NCBI RefSeq assembly: GCF_900113715.1
Contig: NZ_FOQK01000010.1
Coordinates: 45,682 to 109,681, forward strand
From: Pseudoselenomonas ruminantium
GTDB lineage: Bacteria > Bacillota > Negativicutes > Selenomonadales > Selenomonadaceae
Reading direction: 5' to 3'
Length of the DNA: 64,000 nucleotides
The notes below the pieces were generated by a model. That model was not told the DNA's origin. It was given only the letters and a program-made list of their open reading frames with translations, and searched no databases. The position numbers were made by a program, and so were the translations under genes. Positions 25,510 through 34,215 of the stretch are shown in pieces (positions within the stretch are counted from its first letter, which is position 1; every line of letters begins with the position of its first letter).

Positions 25510-26091
25510 ATGAAAACAATTGCACGTTTTATTGATGGCTCCGGTCTCCTGCTGACCAAAAAAGCTCTCCGTAGCGGCATAAAAAAAGACAACTTCTACC
25601 GCTTTGTTGCAGATAACCACTTTAAGAAAGTCGCACAAGGAGTATATCTCGCCCCCGAGGCCTGGGAAGATAGTGCCTTCATCTTGCACCAGAGGTGTCC
25701 ACAGGCCGTTTTCTCCCATGATGAGGCACTTTTCTACTATGACCTCATCGACCGTGAACCTATGGAACAAACCATAACCATCTATTCCGGCTATAATACT
25801 CAAAAGCTCAAAGCATCCAGAATAAAAGTCTTCACCGTAAAAAAGGAATTACTTAACATAGGCCGAACCGAATATAAAAATTCTTTCGGACATATGATTC
25901 CCATCTATGACCTAGAACGAACCATTTGCGACCTTGTACGTAACCGAAGCAATTTTGAAATTCAAGACTTCCATACAGCCTTAAAAAACTACACCCGCCA
26001 CCCCGATAAAGACTTTAACAAGCTAATGACTTATGCCCCCCTCTTTCGCGTAGAAAAATTAATACGACAATTTATGGAGATGCTTTTGTAA
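25510..26091 (+). CDS. abiEi: AbiEi-type antitoxin (type IV toxin-antitoxin)
   Basis: About 193 residues. Winged-helix N-terminus (LLLTKKALRSGIKKDNFYRF then VAQGVYLAPEAW), followed by the AbiEi antitoxin region with SHDEALFYYDLIDREP and IPIYDLERTICDLVRNR. Such proteins repress their own operon and counteract the AbiEii nucleotidyltransferase. ATG 25492 is upstream, but the -10-like TATGATATAA ends right before it, and GGTGAT sits before the ATG at 25510, so the latter is preferred. The stop overlaps the abiEii start by one base. Confidence 0.85.
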   Translation: MKTIARFIDGSGLLLTKKALRSGIKKDNFYRFVADNHFKKVAQGVYLAPEAWEDSAFILHQRCPQAVFSHDEALFYYDLIDREPMEQTITIYSGYNTQKLKASRIKVFTVKKELLNIGRTEYKNSFGHMIPIYDLERTICDLVRNRSNFEIQDFHTALKNYTRHPDKDFNKLMTYAPLFRVEKLIRQFMEMLL

Positions 26092-26936
26092 TGAAACTCA
26101 GCCCAGCCCAACTAAAAGGCCGCCTAAAAAACCTTGCCACCCAACATCATGCAGATGCCCGTACTCTCATGCGCCTGTACATGATGGAACGTTTCTTGGA
26201 AAGGATATCTGCCTCAAAATACCGAGACAACTTCATTATCAAAGGCGGCATACTTGTAACATCCCTTATTGGCGTGGCCCTGCGCTCCACCATGGACATC
26301 GACACCACCATAAAGAATCTGAATTTGTCCGATGAAGACATCCACCGGATTGTCAGGGAAATATGCGCCATTGACTTGCAAGACGATGTGAAATTCCAAA
26401 TAAAACAACTAAGCCAAATAATGGATGAAATGGATTATCCCGGCATCCGTATTACACTGAACGCATTTCTCGGCAATATGCCCGTTCCCATGAAAATAGA
26501 CATCTCCACCGGCGATATTATCACGCCACGCGAAATATACCATCAGTACAAACTACTTATAGAAGACCGCTCTATTCTGCTATGGTCATATAACCTGGAA
26601 ACCTTGCTATCCGAAAAAATTCAAACCGTTCTATCCCGTGGCCTGCTGAACACGCGGATGAGAGACTTCTATGACCTATACGAACTCTCCAGGATTTACC
26701 ATGACAAGATTGACACTGCCACACTAAAATCCGCATTCATAGCCACCTGTGCCAAGCGAAACACCGAAAATCTTATCGAAAATGCTCCCCAGATACTCAC
26801 AAAAATACAGCAAGATGATAATCTGAGACATCTCTGGAAATCCTATCAGAAAAAATACACCTACGCCACGGATATTTCCTACGAGGATATTATGCTTACT
26901 TTAGTGAAAATATGCAAATCAATTAACATAAAATGA
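26091..26936 (+). CDS. abiEii: AbiEii nucleotidyltransferase toxin
   Basis: 281 residues. FIIKGGILVTSLIGVALRST followed by MDIDTTIKN holds the nucleotidyltransferase motif (GG...R.T.DID). Later motifs include KIDISTGDIITP, ETLLSEKIQTVLSRGLLNTR and MRDFYDLYEL, as in the AbiEii/AbiGii family. Relatives block growth by adding nucleotides to tRNA or by using GTP, and give abortive infection against phages. It is coupled to abiEi. AT-rich, at the left edge of the accessory island. Confidence 0.9.
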   Translation: MKLSPAQLKGRLKNLATQHHADARTLMRLYMMERFLERISASKYRDNFIIKGGILVTSLIGVALRSTMDIDTTIKNLNLSDEDIHRIVREICAIDLQDDVKFQIKQLSQIMDEMDYPGIRITLNAFLGNMPVPMKIDISTGDIITPREIYHQYKLLIEDRSILLWSYNLETLLSEKIQTVLSRGLLNTRMRDFYDLYELSRIYHDKIDTATLKSAFIATCAKRNTENLIENAPQILTKIQQDDNLRHLWKSYQKKYTYATDISYEDIMLTLVKICKSINIK

Positions 26937-27110
26937 TTGTGAAAAAATCTGTTCCACATGCTTCCAATTTCCCCATGCGCCCACGAATCCAAGATGATTT
27001 TTCCAATCAAAAAACATCATCCATGCTGATGAACGCCACATTTTCTGCACCCAAACCTTGATTTCGTCAAATCTCTGCATCCTATTACGCTTTCTTTTAG
27101 TACCACTAAT
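26937..27110. other. AT-rich spacer with no gene recognised
   Basis: Between abiEii and the IS256 relic. A short open frame on the minus strand rich in Trp and Lys can be read, but I cannot tie it to any family; it may belong to the decayed mobile element. Confidence 0.4.
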
Positions 27111-27475
27111 CTACAAACCTAAAACCTCTTTTATTCCATCAAAATCATAGCAAAGAATTACATAGACGACACAGTCTTTCGTTTCATATTCATGCCGAAT
27201 AAAGGCAAAAAATAGTCTACCAATATGAATAAATAGAACGACCTGTGGCTCAAGGGCCCCATCCTTGTCACAGGGGAGACTAACCGAGACTTCGCTAAAG
27301 TCGCTTTGTACATTCTTATCAATATGACTATTGCGGCAATTGTTGGTATTTCTTCTGCCATGGTCATTAGAGGTGTATCCTAGATACATCCATTTAACCT
27401 TGTAGCATAGCCTCTATCCTAGGACCAAATTCGTCCTTAACGTCATTCTGTAGAAACTGCCCCCAATAAATGCGT
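27111..27475 (-). pseudogene. IS256-family (mutator-type) transposase relic
   Basis: N-terminal piece of a mutator-type transposase in at least two frames. The upstream part reads LQNDVKDEFGPRIEAMLQG, then a frameshift near 27400, then YLGYTSNDHGRRNTNNCRNS and DKNVQSDFSEVSVSLPCDKD. The latter matches the HLGY...RNG...GEV.v.vPRDR.G.FEP pattern of IS256. After LEPQVV the homology fades and the catalytic domain is gone. No ends were found. Confidence 0.78.
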
Positions 27476-27553
27476 AGTTTTTGATTACCGTTAACTTATA
27501 CACTTAAATTTACACTATTAAAACCAGCATATACTCGATTTACATTTTCTTAA

Positions 27554-29017
27554 TCATGACATTCTTTTTTTGCAATAACTGCGTCCATAATCAGTTAATA
27601 TATATCCATACAGCTGACCTTTTTTCTTTCTTTCCACAATATGATCATTAGCCAACTTCTTCGCCACCCAGCCTATTGATTGTGGGCTCATATCAACCTC
27701 GCCTGCCAAATCCTTCGCAAAAACATAATCGTTCTTATCATTTAATTCTATCACTATCTTTAATTCGTTCACGGTCAATTTTCTCAACTGTCCAATATTA
27801 TCTTCATCGTCCAAGAATTCATCATCTATTATTGTCTCAATAATAACCTTGCCATTACAGTTCGGGCATTTAAATTTAGTAAATTCCAGCCCTGTCAAAT
27901 CCTGTTCTGAAAAGATTCGTCCACACTGTTCATTAGTACAATGTATTTTCTTTAATTCTCGTAATTGATTTAATATCAAGCTGCTATAATTAAAAGGTCT
28001 ACCTACAAAATACTTACTATATTCGCCACCACTAGGTTTTCCCCAGATTATGTTATTCTTTTTCGCAAGCCCATAATTCAAACAATAAACATTTACTTTT
28101 TTTCCATCTTTATTAGACAATTCTTCATATTTTGAAATAAAATGGTTCAACTCTAACGACGCTAGATATTTACCTTCTTCTTGCAAAACATGAAAATGAC
28201 TCGAACACGGAAACATCTTACTATATTCACCTGATAATTCCCCACTTAAAATTTGCCTTTTTATCCCCTTCGCTTTTTCTACGATTGCATTTTTTAATTT
28301 ATTCAATTGTTCAACATCTCTTTTTTCTTCCAATGATAAAAGACAATATGTACTAGCATCAAAAAAAGCCTCTATATTTTTTTCATAATACTTCATCGCT
28401 GCATTCTCGATATCTAACTTACCTATTTTTTTATCATATATCACATTGCTTTGATGCAAATATGACAAAAGATACCCAATAATTCTCGGAACATTCATAG
28501 ACGTTTTAAAAAATAATGAATACACTTCATTCGCAGACATTTTATCATCTATAAAGTCTAACAAATCTATATTGTAATACTTAAACCTATTATCAAGCAA
28601 TCGTTTTGTAAACCCCGCAGCATTTTCCTCCATTTTATTCACATCAAACTCCGAATACAAATTATAAAAATCCAAATTAATTATATCAATTTTTCCAGGA
28701 TCTATCTTTCCGTTATACACTCTATTGGGATAAAATGCTATTTTAAACTTAATAAATTCATTTGACCAATTATTCAGTGGTGCTACTATCGTATCAATAA
28801 ACATTTTTAACGCGCTATCATCTATCTCTGAAACATCATCAAGCATTATTACTAAATGTGATATCCCAATATTATTTAGTATATTTTGTAGAGACTCTAT
28901 TACTTTTTTGACCTCGAACACCCTTAGTAAATTTTCTGATAATTCCTTTTCAATATTGTTAGTATTTTCACACATCCACTCATCCATAACTGCTGCTTTT
29001 GCTGCAACTTTTGGCAA
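27554..29017 (-). CDS. C-terminal part of a split P-loop ATPase (Walker B, zinc ribbon, winged helix)
   Basis: 487 residues as an open frame with no good start of its own (the frame stays open to about 29050 and joins the upstream gene). It has a Walker B-like strand (ISHLVIMLDDVSEIDDSALK), a long helical region, a zinc ribbon (CTNEQCGRIFSEQ, then FKCPNCNGK) and a C-terminal winged helix (AKDLAGEVDMSPQSIGWVAK). The Walker A is in the gene just upstream, in another frame. Together they look like one ATPase of about 700 residues, perhaps of the Sll1717-like group, set in a defence-like island. Function unknown; could sense phage or nucleic acid. Confidence 0.72.
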   Translation of the reverse strand: MPKVAAKAAVMDEWMCENTNNIEKELSENLLRVFEVKKVIESLQNILNNIGISHLVIMLDDVSEIDDSALKMFIDTIVAPLNNWSNEFIKFKIAFYPNRVYNGKIDPGKIDIINLDFYNLYSEFDVNKMEENAAGFTKRLLDNRFKYYNIDLLDFIDDKMSANEVYSLFFKTSMNVPRIIGYLLSYLHQSNVIYDKKIGKLDIENAAMKYYEKNIEAFFDASTYCLLSLEEKRDVEQLNKLKNAIVEKAKGIKRQILSGELSGEYSKMFPCSSHFHVLQEEGKYLASLELNHFISKYEELSNKDGKKVNVYCLNYGLAKKNNIIWGKPSGGEYSKYFVGRPFNYSSLILNQLRELKKIHCTNEQCGRIFSEQDLTGLEFTKFKCPNCNGKVIIETIIDDEFLDDEDNIGQLRKLTVNELKIVIELNDKNDYVFAKDLAGEVDMSPQSIGWVAKKLANDHIVERKKKGQLYGYILTDYGRSYCKKRMS

Positions 29018-29040
29018 TGAACATACATCAGCATTAACGC

Positions 29041-29658
29041 CTATATTCCCCTCCTTTTTTTGAGTTTCTCCATTTGATTTCTCAACCGTTTTTTTACCTG
29101 TATAATCCCTGGAAGCGTTATTTCTCTTATCTCTTTGTTTTCCTTTATACTTCTTTTTAAATTATCAATCTCATTTTTTAGCTTTTCATTCTTATCCCCT
29201 ATTATTGAATTTTTTATTTTTTGAAAAACTGTTTTTCGCTGATTATCAATCTCAACATATATTCTAGATAAAACTTCACCAATAAATTCTCTTGCAACAA
29301 GATACTTATCAACAGTCGTTTTATCCATAGGCTGTAAAATAACATCATCCATCCCTATCGATTGTGATTTTGAAGATTCAAAAATTGTTTTTGCATCTAT
29401 GTAACAAGGAAAATATCCTTTTCTTTTCCTGTATTCCTCCTCTAATTTAAGGAAAATTGTAGATTTTCCAGTCCCCTTTCTTCCAATCAAATAAGTTGTA
29501 TTATCAAGCAAACACTTATTTAATACTAAATCTCCTTCCAATAAATCAACATACATATCATCTAATACACTCTTTCCATCTTCGTTTTTCAATTCTGCTC
29601 TTCTATATTTTTTTAAAGATTCCGCAACCTTAAAAAAACATTCTTTTTCATCAAGCAT
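29041..29658 (-). CDS. N-terminal part of a split P-loop ATPase (Walker A)
   Basis: 205 residues from the ATG at 29658 (MLDEKECFFKVAESLKKYRR), with GGAGG at a good distance; the frame upstream of it is not coding. Walker A reads YLIGRKGTGKSTIFLKLEEE. It ends in a basic coiled-coil (NLKRSIKENKEIREI). The frame stops at 29041 just after a run of seven A (coding-strand CTC-AAAAAAA-GG). A -1 shift there enters the frame of the downstream Walker B gene. So this is either a frameshifted gene, a sequencing slip, or programmed slippage. Sll1717-like ATPases open in a similar way, but I cannot confirm that family. Confidence 0.75.
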   Translation of the reverse strand: MLDEKECFFKVAESLKKYRRAELKNEDGKSVLDDMYVDLLEGDLVLNKCLLDNTTYLIGRKGTGKSTIFLKLEEEYRKRKGYFPCYIDAKTIFESSKSQSIGMDDVILQPMDKTTVDKYLVAREFIGEVLSRIYVEIDNQRKTVFQKIKNSIIGDKNEKLKNEIDNLKRSIKENKEIREITLPGIIQVKKRLRNQMEKLKKRRGI

Positions 29659-29809
29659 TAAAACACCTCCAATATTACATAAAGCCTCAACAATATATAC
29701 AGTTTTATAAAAGAAGATACTCGACACATGTTTGGCATAGCAACATAGAAAATATCCTGCTGGTTTTATTATGCCTTTTATGCCAATTTCCCAACCACAG
29801 GTTTTTGAA

Positions 29810-30424
29810 TTATATATCCTCTGTCCGATATGTACTATATCCCTCATACCGGTAGGAGGCATCGATACCCTTCATATATACCTGCCGATCGTCTATCTTA
29901 TCAGTCAGGGCTTCTTTCAGCAGGGATTTTATTTCTTTATCCCGCACAGGGCTTCGTTCCATGGCCAGCAGGTAATCTTCCTTATCGACCATACTCCAGT
30001 CAATGACCCGGCCGATTTCCCGTCGCAGGATATTATCGAGCCAGATGCGCGTACTGCGTCCGTTGCCTTCGCGGAAGGGGTGCGCGACATTCATCTCGAC
30101 ATATTTCTCAACAATGGCCTCGAACGTATCCTGTGGCATCTTGTCGATGCTTTTCAAGGCTTCATCCAGATACAAAACCGGGGCAAAGCGAAAATTCCCC
30201 TTGGCGATGTTTACCGTTCGCATCTTACCAGCAAATTCGTAGACATCCTGGAAAAGATAACCATGGATTTGCTGTAAACCAGCAAAGGTACCGACCTCAT
30301 ACTGGTCAAGTATTTTCTTGTCATATAGTTCCAATGCCCGCTTCTTAGTCAAACGCTCTTCGGCATGGGCAAGCTCTATCGCATCGGTAAGGCCCAGTTT
30401 ATTTTCTAAAGTCACTTTATCCAC
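29810..30424 (-). CDS. Fic-domain protein adenylyltransferase (class III, self-inhibited)
   Basis: 204 residues from a GTG start. The Fic motif is complete: HPFREGNGRSTR (about residues 115-126). The flap region precedes it (GNFRFAPVLYLDEALKSID). The C-terminus has SYRYEGY, which fits the (S/T)xxxE(G/N) inhibitory helix of class III Fic enzymes, so the protein carries its own brake. Fic enzymes transfer AMP from ATP onto target hydroxyls. It lies 150 bases upstream of the split ATPase on the same strand. The target is unknown. Confidence 0.9.
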   Translation of the reverse strand: MDKVTLENKLGLTDAIELAHAEERLTKKRALELYDKKILDQYEVGTFAGLQQIHGYLFQDVYEFAGKMRTVNIAKGNFRFAPVLYLDEALKSIDKMPQDTFEAIVEKYVEMNVAHPFREGNGRSTRIWLDNILRREIGRVIDWSMVDKEDYLLAMERSPVRDKEIKSLLKEALTDKIDDRQVYMKGIDASYRYEGYSTYRTEDI

Positions 30425-30447
30425 CTGCTTTCACCCATATATTATCC

Positions 30448-31584
30448 TTAATTCTGATGTAGCAGCTTAGCCTTGACGATGCGTTTTACTGACGCATCGA
30501 TCTGGCCCTTGTCCAGCTCGCCGTTTTCATATGCTTCGAGCAGGCCTAGGTAGATTTCGGTCTCATGCTCATACTCATGGCAGATCATGACCATATCGGC
30601 GCCAGCCTTGACGGCATTGACGCCGAGCTGCCGGAAGCTGCCGTGCTTAGCCACCGCCCCCATCTCAAGGTCATCCGTGATGATAAGGCCTTGATAGCCC
30701 ATCTCACCACGCAGCAGGTCTGTGATGATGGCGCGCGACTGGCTGGCCGAGTTCTTCGCATCAAGCTGCGGATACTTCAGATGTGAGACGAGTACGAAAA
30801 AGTCATCGTCGGTATCTCGATCGATAATGGCCTGGAATGGCTTGAGGTCCGTATTACGGAGCTCTTCCCTGCTGATGTCGATGGCCGAAACATCTTGATG
30901 CGAGTCGACTGTCCCGCGGCCGATACCGGGAAAATGTTTGAGCGCGTAGATGACATGGGACTCCTCATAGCCCTGTGTTGCAGCCTTGAGCATCTTCGTT
31001 GCCTGCTCAGGGTCAGCCCCATAGGAACGCTCACTTGCCGCGCCAAGGTCAGCCACCGGCGCGAAGTTCACATTGATGCCCAGCTTTCGCAGCTGCTCAC
31101 CAGTCTTGCGTGCCCAGGACTCGGCGGCCACGGTGTCCTGCGCCGCTCCCAGCACCCGCTGCGACGGCGGTGGCTCGATAAAGCCCTTACCCCGCGAAAC
31201 AGGGCCACCCTCTTCATCAATGCCGATAAAAAGCGGCACAAGCTGCCCCGCATCGCTTGCCGCCTGCTGCAGGTCAGCGGTAAGCTTGACCGTCTGCTCA
31301 GCCGTCTGCAGGTTGCGGTCAAACAGGATGATATTGCCGATATGATACTGGCTCAGCATGTAGTTGGCATCATCAGTGAGTTCCGTGCCATGAATGCCTA
31401 TCATCACCATCTGCCCGAGCTTTTCCTTATAGCTCATATTGGCGACAATAGCATCAACCTTGTCATCAAGCGTCTGCGGCTTCTCAGCAGCCTTATTCGC
31501 CCCCTGGCCACAGCCTACAGTGACGGCCACCCCCAGCGATATAAGCCCCATAGCCAGGCTCTTTATCCATTTATTACGCTTCAT
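30448..31584 (-). CDS. nagZ: GH3 beta-N-acetylhexosaminidase lipoprotein (NagZ-like)
   Basis: 378 residues. Lipoprotein signal with a lipobox-like VAVTVGC (Cys near residue 25). GH3 domain: MVMIGIHGTELTDDANYMLS, FIGIDEEGGPVSRGKGFIEP, ALKHFPGIGRGTVDSHQD with the His-containing catalytic loop, and GLIITDDLEMGAV with the nucleophile Asp. It removes GlcNAc from peptidoglycan fragments. As a lipoprotein it acts outside the inner membrane, unlike cytosolic NagZ of enterics. A paralogue with the same layout is at 36.2-37.4 kb; the two flank part of the accessory island. Confidence 0.9.
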   Translation of the reverse strand: MKRNKWIKSLAMGLISLGVAVTVGCGQGANKAAEKPQTLDDKVDAIVANMSYKEKLGQMVMIGIHGTELTDDANYMLSQYHIGNIILFDRNLQTAEQTVKLTADLQQAASDAGQLVPLFIGIDEEGGPVSRGKGFIEPPPSQRVLGAAQDTVAAESWARKTGEQLRKLGINVNFAPVADLGAASERSYGADPEQATKMLKAATQGYEESHVIYALKHFPGIGRGTVDSHQDVSAIDISREELRNTDLKPFQAIIDRDTDDDFFVLVSHLKYPQLDAKNSASQSRAIITDLLRGEMGYQGLIITDDLEMGAVAKHGSFRQLGVNAVKAGADMVMICHEYEHETEIYLGLLEAYENGELDKGQIDASVKRIVKAKLLHQN

Positions 31585-31615
31585 TGCTTTATCCCTCGAT
31601 TAATATTGTTCTTCA

Positions 31616-31644
31616 TTGACGAAAAAAAAACATCTTGGTATAAT
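31616..31644 (+). promoter_or_regulatory. Promoter of the antisense RNA to the holin-like toxin
   Basis: TTGACG (31616-31621), 17-base spacer, TATAAT (31639-31644). Strong sigma-70-type promoter with no coding sequence behind it, directed at the 3' end of the toxin gene. Confidence 0.85.
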
Positions 31645-31650
31645 GAGTAT

Positions 31651-31742
31651 AGAAAAGATGCTATACACGGGAACAGTCAGCCCGAACATATAATGTACGA
31701 ATTAACCGCCTAGTTTTCCAGACATGGGGCGGTTATTTTCGT
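31651..31742 (+). ncRNA. Candidate antisense antitoxin RNA of the holin-like toxin
   Basis: Starts about 31651 from the TTGACG-17-TATAAT promoter and ends at a hairpin, AACCGCC (31704-31710) with GGCGGTT (31728-31734), followed by ATTTTC. Its 3' end overlaps the last codons of the toxin gene on the other strand, the tail-to-tail layout of txpA/RatA and bsrG/SR4. Confidence 0.68.
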
Positions 31743-31828
31743 GTGTTCAAGTCTTTACCAATCATATAGCCAAAACTAAAGACGGCAATCGTATAGCCTG
31801 TTACAGCTAACATTGACTCTATTGTCAT
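31733..31828 (-). CDS. Putative holin-like toxin (TxpA/Hol_Tox-like, type I)
   Basis: 31 residues: MTIESMLAVTGYTIAVFSFG then YMIGKDLNTRK. One membrane helix after a short acidic start and a basic tail, the form of the 'putative holin-like toxin' family. AGGAGG lies nine bases before the ATG. The antisense RNA from 31651 overlaps its 3' end. Type I toxins of this kind disturb the membrane or cell wall when not silenced. Confidence 0.78.
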   Translation of the reverse strand: MTIESMLAVTGYTIAVFSFGYMIGKDLNTRK

Positions 31829-31939
31829 ACGACATCCCTCCTCTTGCATATTTCCCCAAGGGGACTCTATGTCATCGGAGGGTCACAGTCCCTCCGCAGA
31901 GGGCTAACCGCTTCCTGTGTGATAGCACCACGAATATTA

Positions 31940-31998
31940 TAACACAAAACGCCGGGCCGAAACCACAAATTAAATGGTTTCGGCCCGGCGTTTCCTTT
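31940..31998. terminator. Strong hairpin terminator
   Basis: AAAACGCCGGGCCGAAACCA paired with TGGTTTCGGCCCGGCGTTT. It lies behind the sodium-symporter relic (minus strand) and resembles the metQ terminator in its GAAACCACAA loop side. Confidence 0.75.
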
Positions 31999-32002
31999 AC
32001 CT

Positions 32003-32480
32003 TTATTTGCTGAAGAACAGCGCATAATACCCGTTGACAAAAATAACGAGTACGATAAGCGGCAAGATCCACGTGACATAGAACCGCACGCAGGTCGGGA
32101 AGGCCATACCCTTGCCGGTATTGGCCTCCTTGATGAAGTTATCCCGAGCCCGGCCCTAGCGGCTGGAATCCGCTCCAGACGTTGAATTCGAGCACGCATG
32201 GCAGCGACAGTAGGATGATAACCGGTATACCCCAGCGGATGATTGTCCGGCGATCCTTATGCAACAGCTCGAAGAAACAGACGATGAGGTTCTCGAATAC
32301 CGCAATGACCGTCGACATCGAGGCAAACGTCATGAACAAGAAGAACATCGTGCCCCAAAGGCGGCCAAGCGGCATCGCATTGAACACGTTCGGCAGCGAG
32401 ATGAATAAGAGATTCGGGCCGCTGGCCGGGTCGACGCCATAGGCAAAACAGGCCGGGAAAATGATAAGGCCAGCCATGAT
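32003..32480 (-). pseudogene. Neurotransmitter:sodium symporter family relic
   Basis: C-terminal third of an NSS/SNF transporter: GLIIFPACFAYGVDPASGPN, then FISLPNVFNAMPLGRLWGTM and FFLFMTFASMSTVIAVFENL, then, after an internal deletion and frameshift around 32140-32155, DNFIKEANTGKGMAFP and a last membrane helix ending LVIFVNGYYALFFSK. The N-terminal two thirds are absent; upstream sequence is that of a phosphatase relic. Not functional. The family imports amino acids with sodium. Confidence 0.87.
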
Positions 32481-32513
32481 AGTGTCGCGGTGTAAGCTGC
32501 ACGCTATGCGCGC

Positions 32514-32690
32514 AGCACCCGCTTCGTCCCCGGATGCATGTCACTGCCAATCTCATCCGTGCGGCAGGCCTTCGACTCCACGAGAATCTCCCCCGTAAGC
32601 CCAGCCTTTACCACCATATCCTTCATCACAAACTCCGCCATCGTCGACCGGCAAATATTGCCATGGCAGACGAATAATATTTTTTTTCAT
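32514..32690 (-). pseudogene. Low-molecular-weight protein-tyrosine phosphatase relic
   Basis: From the ATG at 32690 the start is out of frame by one base at a run of eight A; the next frame reads ILFVCHGNICRSTMAEFVMK, the CX5R(S/T) active-site loop of LMW-PTPases, then TDEIGSDMHPGTKRVLRA and a TAG. Seven A instead of eight would restore MKKILFVCHGNICRS. The C-terminal half, with the general acid Asp, is missing and is replaced by the symporter relic, so a deletion joined two genes. Confidence 0.87.
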
Positions 32691-32711
32691 CTCCAATACT
32701 CCTTATCGTGC

Positions 32712-32888
32712 TTAGTCTACATCCAATCCTAACTCAAACCACGTTTTTGTCTCGAGATGATAATTGTTCCCATTTGCATCTTTCATTGTATTTACATTTT
32801 GAATTAAAATTTTTACGGAATCCGGATGCTTTGTTGCAACTAAAATACCGTCATCCGGTGTAACCCCGTCAAATATCAATCTTTTCAC
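32712..32888 (-). CDS. Small hypothetical protein overlapping the FRG gene
   Basis: 58 residues from GTG 32888: MKRLIFDGVTPDDGILVATK, then PDSVKILIQNVNTMKDAN and YHLETKTWFELGLDVD. It overlaps the last 20 bases of the FRG-domain gene in another frame, suggesting coupled translation. The composition is that of a real soluble beta-rich protein. I do not recognise the family; it may be a partner or antitoxin of the FRG protein. Start codon and coding status are uncertain since no strong ribosome site is seen. Confidence 0.5.
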   Translation of the reverse strand: MKRLIFDGVTPDDGILVATKHPDSVKILIQNVNTMKDANGNNYHLETKTWFELGLDVD

Positions 32889-34215
32889 TATCGCTTAACT
32901 TCAATCGATTCCAATACAAGTCGTTTTTTAAGTATTTCCCTTTTGATGACCTTGCTGATCCTGGTTCTTGAAGCAAATACATCGCAGTTATTTTTACAAA
33001 ATCTTCAATTTTATATTCCCCACTAGGCATTTCACTACTTCTCTTGTGAATCTTGAAAGGTTCATAGAATATGATATTTTTAGAATCTCCTATATTTAGA
33101 TCATCCGAAGTTATAACTATATCTCCAGAGTCTTTATTTAAAAGTGCAAGCAACGCCTCCTCATTTATTATCAATTCTTCTTTATTGACAAATACATTCT
33201 TTTTTATTCTCTCAAGCTTAGCTATAGAACCATCAATACACAAATTATAATTCTGTATAAAATTCTTTATGAGTTTCTTTTCTGTATCATTATCACCACT
33301 TCCCAATTGTAAGATCCCCATCTTATACCAATAAAGTATATGTTCGAATTCTTTTACAATATGATCCTCTTTATTAGATAAAAACATGCACAACAACCGA
33401 TCTATATCATTTTTTAATGATCTCATTGTTATCATAATCTCATTCTTTAAACAAAATGACATATTATTGGCCACCTTCCTTTTACTAATTATTTCATCTA
33501 CTAAATTATCCCCCTCAGGATAAATAGTACCCATATGAATATTGAACAAATCCTTAAGCTGCTTTCTAATCTGTGGCTTTGCTTCTTTTTTCACTTTAAT
33601 TTTAGTATACAAATTCCCCGGTATTCTCCGAGCATCTACACCTTGAAAAAGAATAAATGCACCTTGTTGCGCAATTATTCTTGGATTTGTCTTAATGTGA
33701 TCAATTAATTTAAAATTTCTATTAAACAGAGTTGTTTTAGAAAACCACTTATATTTGTCAGATATCAATGCTTTGTAGTTTTCTTGTATTCCATTTCCAA
33801 CTGGACAAAACATCTCATTCAGCGAAAAAACATACACATATCCAGCCTTATCATCCGAGGAAGTAATTTCCTTATTGTAAAACGGTGTTGTTGCAAAAAA
33901 CAAAGCTACTAATGAATTGTATGACACATCTAATAATCTACTAGGAAAGCCTCCATGTTGTGCATTAATAGCTTTTTCTAAATATGAATCGCCTTCCACT
34001 AAATGATTTGCCGTCATTTCATCTAGAATGCTTTTCTCAATCTTTTCGTCATTATCTATATATCCGTCGCGAAATATATTGGGTTGGCATGCAGTATCTC
34101 CATGATCGCTTGTTTCGCCGCGATATACTTTTATTTTATCATCGCTTCTCAGCGCCTCTATTATTTTTATATACTGGATTACGCCACCATTTTTATCAAC
34201 ATTTTCTATCCCCAA
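32869..34215 (-). CDS. FRG-domain protein
   Basis: 448 residues. The N-terminal third is an FRG domain: IKVYRGETSDHGDTACQPNI and, later, INAQHGGFPSRLLDVSYNSL followed by VALFFATTPF (the HxGxPxRLLDxxxxxxxALxFA signature). The domain is found in many phage-defence and stress genes; its biochemical role is not settled, with distant links to ADP-ribosyltransferases proposed. The long C-terminal part (about 200-448) is helical, Lys-rich and unrecognised. Very AT-rich, single gene with a small overlapping ORF downstream. Confidence 0.83.
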   Translation of the reverse strand: MGIENVDKNGGVIQYIKIIEALRSDDKIKVYRGETSDHGDTACQPNIFRDGYIDNDEKIEKSILDEMTANHLVEGDSYLEKAINAQHGGFPSRLLDVSYNSLVALFFATTPFYNKEITSSDDKAGYVYVFSLNEMFCPVGNGIQENYKALISDKYKWFSKTTLFNRNFKLIDHIKTNPRIIAQQGAFILFQGVDARRIPGNLYTKIKVKKEAKPQIRKQLKDLFNIHMGTIYPEGDNLVDEIISKRKVANNMSFCLKNEIMITMRSLKNDIDRLLCMFLSNKEDHIVKEFEHILYWYKMGILQLGSGDNDTEKKLIKNFIQNYNLCIDGSIAKLERIKKNVFVNKEELIINEEALLALLNKDSGDIVITSDDLNIGDSKNIIFYEPFKIHKRSSEMPSGEYKIEDFVKITAMYLLQEPGSARSSKGKYLKNDLYWNRLKLSDSEKIDI

